Part shown: positions 8,232 through 15,387 of the stretch, in pieces
How the letters are laid out: each line of letters starts with the position of its first letter
Numbering within the stretch: position 1 is the first letter of the stretch
NCBI RefSeq assembly: GCF_004793765.1
Contig: NZ_SRYM01000040.1
Span: 1-37,999 of the forward strand
DNA: 37,999 bases
Source of the DNA: Parabacteroides distasonis
GTDB lineage: Bacteria; Bacteroidota; Bacteroidia; Bacteroidales; Tannerellaceae
Direction of reading: 5' to 3'
Translations under genes and position numbers: made by a program
Notes under the pieces: generated by a model
Told to the model about the DNA's origin: nothing
Databases searched by the model: none
What the model saw: only the letters and a program-made list of their open reading frames with translations

Positions 8232-9536
8232 ATGAGGCACGTCTGGATCGTTCTATTGGCATTGTCTTTATCTACCGTGGTTTACGGTCAGAAATCCGCT
8301 GCTGTCCGTCAGTTGGAGCAGCAGCGCAAGGAGGCGTTGGCCGATATCGAGGAGACGAATAAATTATTACAAGAGACGGCCCAGACTGCTAAAACTTCCC
8401 TGAACCGTTTGAATCTACTCTCCAAACAAATTCTTTCCCGTAAGAAAGTCATCGGTTTCTTGAATCAAGAGCTGGATGAGATTGAGAAAGATATCTTGAA
8501 TATCCAAGGCCAGTTGCGCTCTTTAAAACGGGAACTGGGCGATAAGCAGACGAATTACGGTAAATCGATGCGAGGGCTTTATAAACGCCATAGCTCGCAA
8601 GATAAATTGTTGTTTATCCTATCCGCCGAGAGTTTCTCTCAATCCATGCGGCGTATGCGGTATTTGCGGGAATATGCGGATTGGCAGAAGCGGCAAGCGA
8701 ACGATATCATGGAAAAGCAGGCTGAGATCAGTAGCAAGCAAGCCGAGATGGAGAAGACCCGTGCCGAGAAGCGTACCCTTTTAGGAACTCGTCAAGAAGA
8801 GAGTAAGAAATTAGAAAGTGAGGAAGCTTCCCAGAAAGAGGAAGTTCAGCTATTGAATAAAAAGCAAAAGGATTTGAGGGCGGATCTCCAAAAGAAGCAT
8901 CGTCAAGCCGAGGCTTTGAATCGGCAGATCGAGAAACAGATTGCCGAGGAGATCGCCCGTGCCGAGGCAGAGGCCAAAGCTGCCCGTGAGCGTCGTGCCC
9001 GTGAACAAGTTACCGAGGAGGATAAGACTGTACCGGAAAGTAAGAACGAGCCGATCCGTGAGGAACGAGTGGCGGATACGAAAGGGGGTTATGCGATGAC
9101 AAAGGCGGAGAAGCAATTGTCCGATCATTTCGCGAATAACCGGGGACGCTTGCCTTATCCGGTGGCCGGAAGACATGCGGTTGTCGCTACATTCGGCGAG
9201 CAACAGCATCAGGAGTTGAAATATGTCCGTACCAGTAATAGTGGTATCGATATCCAGACCTCACCCGGAGCGGATGCCCGTGCGGTATTCAATGGAGAGG
9301 TGACGCGTGTGTTCGTGGTGCCGGGGTACAATAATTCCGTCATCGTTCGTCATGGTAACTACTTGACGGTTTATAGTAATTTGAGTCAGGTATATGTGAA
9401 AGCGGGCGACCGAGTCTCTACCCGCCAAGCGATCGGAAGGATCTATTCAGACCCGGAAGATGGTAATTCCACGATCCTCCATTTCCAATTGTGGAAGGAG
9501 AAGACGAAGTTGGATCCGCAGCCTTGGTTGGAATAA
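8232..9536 (+). CDS. envC: EnvC-type murein hydrolase activator with degenerate M23 domain
   Basis: The 434-aa protein has a signal peptide (to about residue 20, ending VVYGQ), a long coiled coil (about 20-290, rich in K/E/Q/R) and a C-terminal LytM/M23 fold. The zinc and catalytic positions are not those of an active endopeptidase: HxGxDI reads NSGIDI (Asn336, Asp340 kept), the YxHL motif reads YSNL, and HLHF reads ILHF (Ile415, His417 kept). Loss of these residues is the hallmark of EnvC-like activators, which open cell-wall amidases at division rather than cutting peptidoglycan themselves. It ends the dut-TPR-DUF4292 run. The gene symbol is by family, not orthology proof. Confidence 0.88.
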   Translation: MRHVWIVLLALSLSTVVYGQKSAAVRQLEQQRKEALADIEETNKLLQETAQTAKTSLNRLNLLSKQILSRKKVIGFLNQELDEIEKDILNIQGQLRSLKRELGDKQTNYGKSMRGLYKRHSSQDKLLFILSAESFSQSMRRMRYLREYADWQKRQANDIMEKQAEISSKQAEMEKTRAEKRTLLGTRQEESKKLESEEASQKEEVQLLNKKQKDLRADLQKKHRQAEALNRQIEKQIAEEIARAEAEAKAARERRAREQVTEEDKTVPESKNEPIREERVADTKGGYAMTKAEKQLSDHFANNRGRLPYPVAGRHAVVATFGEQQHQELKYVRTSNSGIDIQTSPGADARAVFNGEVTRVFVVPGYNNSVIVRHGNYLTVYSNLSQVYVKAGDRVSTRQAIGRIYSDPEDGNSTILHFQLWKEKTKLDPQPWLE

Positions 9537-9584
9537 CCCCTGCCGGAAGTGTTAAAATGTCGGTGAGCATTTTGAGCCTCTTAC

Positions 9585-9617
9585 GATGGGCGTCATAAGG
9601 TCGCTTGAATGCCCATC
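9585..9617. other. Inverted repeat upstream of the recombinase gene
   Basis: GATGGGC (9585-9591) pairs exactly with GCCCATC (9611-9617). Inside the loop lies CATAAGG (9594-9600), identical to the half-site of the 24-bp inverted repeats at 10593 and 10876. It could be a terminator for envC (no T-run) or a recombinase binding site. Confidence 0.4.
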
Positions 9618-9622
9618 ATGAC

Positions 9623-9648
9623 TATCTTGCAATGCCTATTGTAAGATA
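9623..9648 (+). other. Hairpin directly before the recombinase start codon
   Basis: TATCTTGCAAT (9623-9633) pairs with ATTGTAAGATA (9638-9648) across a 4-nt loop with a single G-T pair. It ends 2 bp before the ATG at 9651, so in mRNA it would cover the ribosome entry region. Confidence 0.5.
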
Positions 9649-9650
9649 TT

Positions 9651-10585
9651 ATGAGCAAAAGCAAGAGAAGACTTTTATTTTTCGCCTACGCCACCCGGCT
9701 GATCGAGGCGAGACGCCGGGCCGGGCGGGATAATACGGCCGATTTGTACCGCACGACTCGTAACCGGGTTTGTTGTTTCATGCATGGAAAAGATCTGGAC
9801 TTACGGGAGCTGACTCCCGCTTGGGTTGCCCGTTTCGCTGTTTCGCTGCGAGCCGAAGGACTGTGGCCGAACTCTGTGCGTACCTACCTGAGCAATTTGC
9901 GGGCTATCTATCACCAAGCTTGTCGGGAAGGGCTGATTTCCCGGCCTGCCGTCTCACCATTCGAGGGGCAGTTGCCCCGGAAAGAGCGGGGCAGGTCGAG
10001 GGCATTGGACGAAAAGGTGTTGATGGAGATCGCCGTCTTTCGCCTAGAGGGAACGGACTGGAGAGGTGGGTTGACGTTGGATCTGGCTCGTTTTTCGCTG
10101 TTGGCTTGTGGGATGCCTTTTGCGGATCTGGCACGTTTGACATCGGATAACATCCAAGGTGACGAGATCGTTTATCGTCGGAAGAAGACGGGGAGACTGA
10201 TTCGTATCGGTATCACCTCGGCAATACGGGGCTGATCGGTAAGTACGTTACGGAGGGTTCTCGCTATCTTTTCCCCATCCTGCCGGCCGGTCGCGACGTG
10301 GGACACGAGGAGTACAAGGCGTTGCTCCGTGCGTACAATCGCACGCTGAAGGAGATCGGCGCCTCGCTCTCTACACCGGTGCGCCTTACCTCGTACACGA
10401 TGCGCCACAGTTGGGCGACGAACGCTTATCGTAAGCACATCCCCCTCTCTGTCATCAGCCAGGCCTTGGGGCATACCTCGGAACAAACGACAAGGCATTA
10501 CCTTGCCGCTTTGGACCAATCCGAAATGAATCGTGCGAATGAATGTGTGACAGGGGAGATCGAGAGGCTCTTGGCTTTCGGATAG
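9651..10585 (+). pseudogene. Tyrosine recombinase (invertase type), frameshifted
   Basis: Residues 1-194 (9651-10235) carry an N-terminal SAM-like arm-binding domain and the start of the catalytic domain (KKTGRLIRIGI). The reading then stops at TGA 10233-10235. The rest continues in another frame from about 10232 (LIGKYV...YLFPILP...), with the Arg-II box TMRHSWAT, LGHTSEQTTRHYL and the catalytic Tyr. One extra base in the G run at 10228-10231 would join both halves into 311 residues, the usual size for Bacteroidota recombinases. The box normally containing catalytic Arg-I (ARGM) reads ACGM: Cys153 has codon TGT, one transition from CGT. Inactivation is likely, unless the shift is a sequencing error or is bypassed by ribosomal slippage. 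Confidence 0.85.
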
Positions 10586-10592
10586 GACTGAC

Positions 10593-10616
10593 CCTTATGC
10601 CGGACATAAGGGGGAA
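10593..10616. repeat. Left inverted repeat of the putative invertible element (IR-L)
   Basis: These 24 bp are the exact reverse complement of 10876-10899. The first 19 bp, CCTTATGCCGGACATAAGG, are a dyad themselves (7-bp arms around CCGGA), followed by GGGAA. That is the architecture of a tyrosine-recombinase crossover site. It begins 8 bp after the recombinase stop codon. Confidence 0.9.
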
Positions 10617-10674
10617 GAGGCCAAAACTGCTCGTTCATCCTTTCCGCACCGCTATTTCCGGAGTAAGGCATCCG

Positions 10675-10682
10675 CAAATATA
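10675..10682 (-). promoter_or_regulatory. TAnnTTTG box inside the invertible segment, pointing left
   Basis: The minus strand reads TATATTTG, a perfect -7 match, so transcription in the present orientation would run toward the recombinase gene (antisense to its 3' end) and away from the DUF4469 gene. After inversion the box would occupy about 10810-10817 on the plus strand. No -33 TTTG was found at the expected spacing. Confidence 0.55.
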
Positions 10683-10779
10683 CAGAAAAATTAATAAGAT
10701 CCCCCTCTTTTACTTAAAATTAGCCAATAGAAAATGAGAGGGCATGGAAAAGGCATGTCCTAAGTAATCTATATCCATA

Positions 10780-10812
10780 CGCTTTTTCGCCAGCCCAAGG
10801 CTCAAAAAAGCG
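10780..10812. other. Hairpin inside the invertible segment
   Basis: CGCTTTTT (10780-10787) pairs with AAAAAGCG (10805-10812), and inside it AGCC (10792-10795) pairs with GGCT (10799-10802) around CAA. It could act as a weak terminator in either direction, insulating one side of the element, but no separate T-run follows the stem. Confidence 0.4.
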
Positions 10813-10875
10813 ATTTAACTATCATTTGTCTCTTTTTAGGGCTTAACTCCGTACGATCCGTGTAATCCGTGTTCT

Positions 10876-10899
10876 TTCCCCCTTATGTCCGGCATAAGG
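10876..10899. repeat. Right inverted repeat of the putative invertible element (IR-R)
   Basis: The 24 bp are an exact reverse complement of 10593-10616; pairing breaks on both sides, so the repeat is neither longer nor part of a larger duplication. It lies 69 bp before the ATG of the DUF4469 gene. Confidence 0.9.
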
Positions 10900-10968
10900 T
10901 AACCCAGATGAACAGGTGCCGATGAAGTGAGTCATTAATCTAATATCAATTTTAAACACACAAGAAGT

Positions 10969-11739
10969 ATGGCAGGAAAAATCATTTTAAACGCTGATTT
11001 GTATGACAACGTACTAACCGAGAAATTTGGCGACTATGTAGCCAAACCCCGCATCACCGGGACTTACCGCAACACGGACGTAGCCGCCGACATCGTGGCC
11101 GAGCGCACCGAGTTCCGCCCGGAAACAATCGTAAACATCCTTACGCTGGCCGACCAGAAGAAGGTGCAGGCCGTGGCCAACGGCAAGAGCCTCGTGGACG
11201 GCTTCGGCCAGTTCCTACTCAATCTCTCGGGATCGTTCGAGGGCGAGGCCCCCGTGTTCAACCCGGAGATACACGTCCTGGGCGTTACCTTCACCCCCGG
11301 CAAGCCGTTGCAGGATGCCTTGAAGAACATCACCTTCAACCTGAACAAGGCCACGACAGGCCCGGTCATCAACCAAGTGACCGACGTGCGTACCCAAAGC
11401 GTGAACCTACAGATCACCCCGGGCAAGAACGTCATCATTAACGGAGCGAACCTCTTGATAAAGGGCGACAACCCGGCCAACGGCATCTTCTTCACCAAGG
11501 ACGAGGAGGGGGCCACGACGCAAAAGGTGGAGTTCTTCTCCCGCAGCACCACGTCGGAGCAGATCGTGGAAGTACCCGAGGGATTGGCCGACGGGCAGTA
11601 CAAGATGAGCATCACCACGCAGGCCGGCGCTAGCTACAGCCTATTGAAAGAGCCTCGTACCTACGTATTCCCGATCCTTCTCACCGTGGGCAAGTTACCC
11701 GAGGGCGACGGCGACAGCGAGAGCCCGGACGAGATCTGA
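10969..11739 (+). CDS. HU-like DNA-binding domain / DUF4469 protein
   Basis: The 256-aa protein has an N-terminal HU/IHF-like domain (about residues 1-115; the TVRNILT-type segment ETIVNILTLADQKKVQAV and a region resembling FGQFLLNLSG) and a C-terminal Ig-like domain of the DUF4469 type (about 130-245, with NVIINGANLLIKGDNPANGIFF). I see no signal peptide. The tail is acidic (EGDGDSESPDEI). The function is unknown. The gene is strongly GC-biased in codon choice compared with its neighbours. It is the first gene after the invertible element and has no other TAnnTTTG box before it. A TGA ends it exactly where a 12-bp periodic array begins. Confidence 0.8.
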   Translation: MAGKIILNADLYDNVLTEKFGDYVAKPRITGTYRNTDVAADIVAERTEFRPETIVNILTLADQKKVQAVANGKSLVDGFGQFLLNLSGSFEGEAPVFNPEIHVLGVTFTPGKPLQDALKNITFNLNKATTGPVINQVTDVRTQSVNLQITPGKNVIINGANLLIKGDNPANGIFFTKDEEGATTQKVEFFSRSTTSEQIVEVPEGLADGQYKMSITTQAGASYSLLKEPRTYVFPILLTVGKLPEGDGDSESPDEI

Positions 11740-11740
11740 T

Positions 11741-11872
11741 CCGGTCTCCCCATCGAAGCCTCGTTCGATACCTATGCCGGTCTCCCGAGCGGTACCTATG
11801 TCGATCGAGGCTTCGACATAGGTATCGATCGGGGCATCGACCAGCCACTCGATCCCCCGATCGACACCATAC
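11741..11872. repeat. 12-bp periodic array (about 11 degenerate units)
   Basis: Cutting the sequence every 12 bp from 11741 gives 11 units, seven of them beginning TCGA (11753, 11765, 11801, 11813, 11825, 11837, 11849, 11861 region) and two beginning CCGGTCTCCC (11741, 11777). TACCTATG recurs at 11769 and 11793. TACCTATGTCGA (11793-11804) also pairs with TCGACATAGGTA (11813-11824), giving a strong hairpin. The array fills the gap between the DUF4469 stop and the protease leader. Confidence 0.75.
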
Positions 11873-11918
11873 CCATGAATAAATGTTAAAATCATATTCA
11901 CTTTTAAATTCACGACTT

Positions 11919-14900
11919 ATGAGAAAGCAATTTTTACTAACGCTGATCCTCTGCCTCACGTCCTCGATGACGTGGGCGGAACGGATCGATGTGGCCACGG
12001 CCTGCAAGGTAGCGGAGAGCGTGGTGCGACGAGAGGGTGCGACCAGTGGCCTGCGCTCGGCTGGCGAGTTGCCATTGGTGTACGCCGCCGCCCCTGGGCA
12101 GAGCGGCTCGGCCCTGCGTAGCGGCGCGATGGAAGGCGCGGCGGACTACTTCGTGTTCAACTTCCCCGGCGGGAAAGGTTTCGCCATCGTGGCGGGCGAC
12201 GACCGCGTGCGCCCCGTATTGGGCTACTCCGACGAGGGCAGCTTCGACCCGGACAACCTTCCGGAGAACCTCCGCGGCTGGCTGGCAGGCTATCGGGAAC
12301 AAATAGATTGGGCCGTAGATCAAGGTACGGAAGTTTCCCCCTCATTGGCAGCAGAATGGAACGCATATCTGAATAGTAGCCCTTCTTTGCGGTCGGCAGG
12401 TGGTGTCTTGCTCGAAACAGCTACTTGGGGGCAGGACGATCCTTACAACAGAAAAACGCCTTTGATCGGGAACAAACACGTGCCAGTGGGATGTGTCCCT
12501 ACAGCAATGGGAATTCTCATGAGATATCACAGATTTCCGGAGCAAGCGAATGCCGCTCATAGAGTGGCATCTTATTATAACCAATCTGTTTCCTACGGTA
12601 AATATGATTGGGGAAGTATGCCGGATAAGTTGAGCAATTCCTCCTCGAATAAACAAATTGATGCTGTATCGGAATTACTTTGGCATGCTGGAGCAAACGC
12701 AGAGGCTAAATATACGGAAGTAGAAACCAGAACTTCTATGGCCGATGCGTTAAGCACGTTGAGAGATGTTTTCGGCTATAGCAAACAGATGAGATATCTA
12801 CAGAAGATCTATAGCGATTATTCATGGGAAGAATGGGAACAACTTATGCGCGACGAGCTGGACGACGGCCGTCCGATCCTCTATGCTTCCGAGACAGAAG
12901 AATGCGAAACGCCACTATCTGGAATACCACATGCTTTCGTTTGCGATGGCTATGATTCGTATGGACGCTATCATTTCAACTGGGGATGGGACGGGAAATG
13001 CAATGGCTTTTATATCCTTTCCGCCTTAGACCCGACGAATAATGAGACTTGGGGCGGCTTCAATCAGGATCATAATATGATCGTGAATATTAAGCCCAAC
13101 AAGGACAGTGAGAACCAAGTATCGCTACAAGTATGCGAATCTGTGCAAGGAGACGGCTTTAGAATGAAACAAAGTATAGGGATGTACGAGGATATCGTGA
13201 CCTTCCCTATCGTGAATGCGGGCAATATACCTTTTAACGGGTATTTGACTTATGTGCTGACAGACCATGACGGGAATATCAAAGAAATTGGAGATTATGA
13301 TATTGAGATATCTGACTTGGTTCCTGACAATGATTGGTACAGAGCCGAGTTCATCGTAAAGATGTCAGAAAACGACTACGCCATGGCCGCCTATTCCACG
13401 GACAGGAAGAACTGGTCGGTGATAAAGGGAACTTCATCCGAGATTGCGGATAAAATGAACCTGGAAGGTCCTGTATCCAACCAGAAGGTTTACTATGCTT
13501 GGGAATTGGATTGTCGCAATGAGGGATTGACCTTGGAAGCTCCGGAGAAATTGGAATACGACAAACCGGCAGAATTTGTCTTGAAACCGAACAAAGGATA
13601 TGTGTTACCCAAAGCGGATGATATACTTATTCAAATAGCAGGAGGAACTGTTTTAGTCAATAATCCGGGATATGGAAGTAGAGCTACGGTCACTTACGAC
13701 GAGAAAACAGGCAAGTTGGCTATTTCCTGTGTCTACGGTCATGTGCATATCGTGGCTGAAGGAGTACAAGCAGACGATGACGTTGATAAATATAAAGATA
13801 CCTCCTTGGAATCGCTTGGTTATACTTTGGATGGCAAATCGAACGTGATCGATTTGCGGTATGGATGGGAATCTTATACCGTGTTATTACCATCAGATAA
13901 GGAGGCCCTGCCCAAAATAACATTGAATGCGGTAGCTAAGCAGCTGGGAGCAAAAGTGGAAATAACAAATCCGGTGTGGATCGAAAATACGGCCGTGGGT
14001 AAGGTGAAGGTCACTGCGTTGAATGGTATTTCGTGTACGACTTATACGGTCGCGTTTAAACGCTCCCAGTCTGGCGAGGAGCCGGATATACCGAGTGATG
14101 AGGCGATGGATGTTACGACAAGCGCAAATATCACAAATGTGAATGTAAAAGCCATCAATATGGGAAATACCCAAAGAAGGATAACTCCGACATTTACTCA
14201 GGTCCATACGGGAGAATTAAATATTTTGGCAGGAACGGAGGTCGGAATCATATTATCCGGGGATGACAATCAATTAGGAAAAATAGTTAATAACGGTTCC
14301 TTGCAGATATTCTGCCGATATAAGGAAGGCTCTGCCTCTTGTACTTCGTTTGTGAACAATGGATCAGTATTTGACATTACAGGTTCGATTACTAAAGTAG
14401 AAGGCCATGCCGCTTTGGAAATCATGCCCATTACTGTTTCTACGGATGGCGGGATGACTGTACTTGACGGTCGTGCGCTGGGAAATAATGTTAAATTGTC
14501 TTGGTATAAGGGTGATGATGACCAAGACGCATGGACAATGATAGAAGCAGGTAAATCCAACGGTTTAAGGGCAACGGGAGTCAATAGCAAGTTGAGTGTC
14601 TCAGAATCTGGTGTCTATAGATTGGAAGCGGAAGTAGTAGATGGAGAATATTATGCTAACTTATCTTCATTTGTGGAAGTTGATATTGACAATAAAGAAT
14701 CTTACACGGTAACATTACCAGTGGTAGAAGGAGTCGTGATAACTCCTGAAAATTCTACCACTGTAAAAGCGGGTGGAGATTTTGCTTTTACTATCCAGAT
14801 AAAAGAAGGCTTTAGCATGGCGGATATGGTTGTAAAAGCCAATGGAATCGAATTGCCGGTGGATATAGATGGCCGTTGTGTAATTAAAAATGTACAGAGT

Positions 14901-15161
14901 AATGTGGTTGTCACGGTTGTTGGTGTTGTCGAAAAAGATCCAACGAGCATTGATTCAGTCGTTATTGATAAAATAAGCGTCTGGGCCGCCAACGGTCGAC
15001 TGTTTATCCAGACACCGGTAGCCGACACGGCCTATATCATTGCTTTTGACGGCCGTGTGTACAAGACCCTGTCCTTGTCTGCCGGCGAGTACTCGGAGCA
15101 GATGCCGCAAGGTTCCTATATCATCCATGTAGGTAAGCGATCCTATAAACTGAACTTCTAA
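11919..15161 (+). CDS. Secreted C10-family (streptopain-like) cysteine protease
   Basis: The 1080-aa protein has a signal peptide (to about residue 20, ending MTWA), a Spi/propeptide region (about 20-140, AGDDRVRPVLGYSDEGSF), and a C10 catalytic domain with nucleophile Cys192 in VPVGCVPTAMG and His338 in IPHAFVCDGYD, followed by FNWGWDG. Both residues are intact. After about residue 400 come beta-rich repeats and a 70-residue C-terminal module (ISVWAANGRLFIQTP...YIIHVGKRSYKLNF) like Bacteroidota sorting or DUF6383-type ends, so export to the cell surface or medium is likely. The frame opens at 11883, but ATG 11919 gives a proper signal peptide. GC-rich codons stop abruptly near 12300. Confidence 0.9.
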   Translation: MRKQFLLTLILCLTSSMTWAERIDVATACKVAESVVRREGATSGLRSAGELPLVYAAAPGQSGSALRSGAMEGAADYFVFNFPGGKGFAIVAGDDRVRPVLGYSDEGSFDPDNLPENLRGWLAGYREQIDWAVDQGTEVSPSLAAEWNAYLNSSPSLRSAGGVLLETATWGQDDPYNRKTPLIGNKHVPVGCVPTAMGILMRYHRFPEQANAAHRVASYYNQSVSYGKYDWGSMPDKLSNSSSNKQIDAVSELLWHAGANAEAKYTEVETRTSMADALSTLRDVFGYSKQMRYLQKIYSDYSWEEWEQLMRDELDDGRPILYASETEECETPLSGIPHAFVCDGYDSYGRYHFNWGWDGKCNGFYILSALDPTNNETWGGFNQDHNMIVNIKPNKDSENQVSLQVCESVQGDGFRMKQSIGMYEDIVTFPIVNAGNIPFNGYLTYVLTDHDGNIKEIGDYDIEISDLVPDNDWYRAEFIVKMSENDYAMAAYSTDRKNWSVIKGTSSEIADKMNLEGPVSNQKVYYAWELDCRNEGLTLEAPEKLEYDKPAEFVLKPNKGYVLPKADDILIQIAGGTVLVNNPGYGSRATVTYDEKTGKLAISCVYGHVHIVAEGVQADDDVDKYKDTSLESLGYTLDGKSNVIDLRYGWESYTVLLPSDKEALPKITLNAVAKQLGAKVEITNPVWIENTAVGKVKVTALNGISCTTYTVAFKRSQSGEEPDIPSDEAMDVTTSANITNVNVKAINMGNTQRRITPTFTQVHTGELNILAGTEVGIILSGDDNQLGKIVNNGSLQIFCRYKEGSASCTSFVNNGSVFDITGSITKVEGHAALEIMPITVSTDGGMTVLDGRALGNNVKLSWYKGDDDQDAWTMIEAGKSNGLRATGVNSKLSVSESGVYRLEAEVVDGEYYANLSSFVEVDIDNKESYTVTLPVVEGVVITPENSTTVKAGGDFAFTIQIKEGFSMADMVVKANGIELPVDIDGRCVIKNVQSNVVVTVVGVVEKDPTSIDSVVIDKISVWAANGRLFIQTPVADTAYIIAFDGRVYKTLSLSAGEYSEQMPQGSYIIHVGKRSYKLNF

Positions 15162-15176
15162 ATGCTAAACACAAAA

Positions 15177-15213
15177 CGAGGGTGTCGCCACTCATATCTC
15201 AGGCGCACCCTCG
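15177..15213. other. Hairpin downstream of the protease gene
   Basis: GAGGGTG-T-CGCC pairs with GGCG-CACCCTC (15178-15212) with one bulged T and a loop of about 12 nt; CGAGGGTG (15177-15184) is the exact complement of 15206-15213. It lies 16 bp after the protease stop. No T-run follows. Confidence 0.6.
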
Positions 15214-15215
15214 AA

Positions 15216-15271
15216 CCAAAAGGAGGTGTGGCGAACACCGGTATATACCGGCTTGCCACACCTCCTTTTGG
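15216..15271. terminator. Large near-perfect palindrome between convergent genes
   Basis: A 17-bp perfect stem (15216-15232 with 15255-15271) encloses a second palindrome CCGGTATATACCGG (15238-15251). It sits between the + strand protease and the - strand phosphoesterase, so it is likely a bidirectional transcription stop, although it has T4 inside the stem rather than a trailing T-run. The stem sequence (GGAGGTGTGGC) resembles the neighbouring hairpin (GAGGGTGTCGCC), suggesting duplication. Confidence 0.6.
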
Positions 15272-15323
15272 TACATACTCCAATAGTCTGATTAACAGAG
15301 ATAAATATATGGATTATTCTAAG

Positions 15324-15367
15324 AACATAGGCAAAAGTAGCCTAATATCGTTACAAAACATAGGCAA
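15324..15367. repeat. Short direct repeat AACATAGGCAA
   Basis: The 11-bp word occurs at 15324-15334 and 15357-15367, 33 bp apart, both followed by an AGTAG-like sequence. No gene is evident here. Confidence 0.4.
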
Positions 15368-15387
15368 GTAGGGAAGACTTCACTCGT

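Larger units (their letters stand above)
10593..10899. mobile_element. Putative invertible promoter element
   Basis: The 24-bp perfect inverted repeats enclose a non-coding 259-bp segment (10617-10875). It contains a perfect TAnnTTTG box on the minus strand, a near-match on the plus strand (TATCATTTG, one extra base, 10820-10828), and an internal hairpin (10780-10812). It lies between a tyrosine recombinase gene and a surface/secreted-protein operon, the arrangement of known Bacteroidota phase-variable promoters. Inversion would turn the perfect box toward the DUF4469 gene, about 150 bp upstream of its start. Inversion itself is inferred, not seen. Confidence 0.8.

Noticed and set aside
10228-10231. 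Phase-variable homopolymer in the recombinase
   Set aside because: A run of four G is too short for frequent slippage; decay or a sequence error is more likely.
10543-10737. 64-aa ORF across the left inverted repeat
   Set aside because: It overlaps the recombinase 3' end in another frame and reads through the recombination site and non-coding segment.
11695-12007. Minus-strand ORFs across the 12-bp array
   Set aside because: A 12-bp period keeps several frames open by chance; the products are only low-complexity repeats, have no start context, and overlap real genes.
15162-15371. 69-aa ORF right after the protease
   Set aside because: It runs through both large hairpins, has no recognisable domain or leader, and its length follows from the palindromes.
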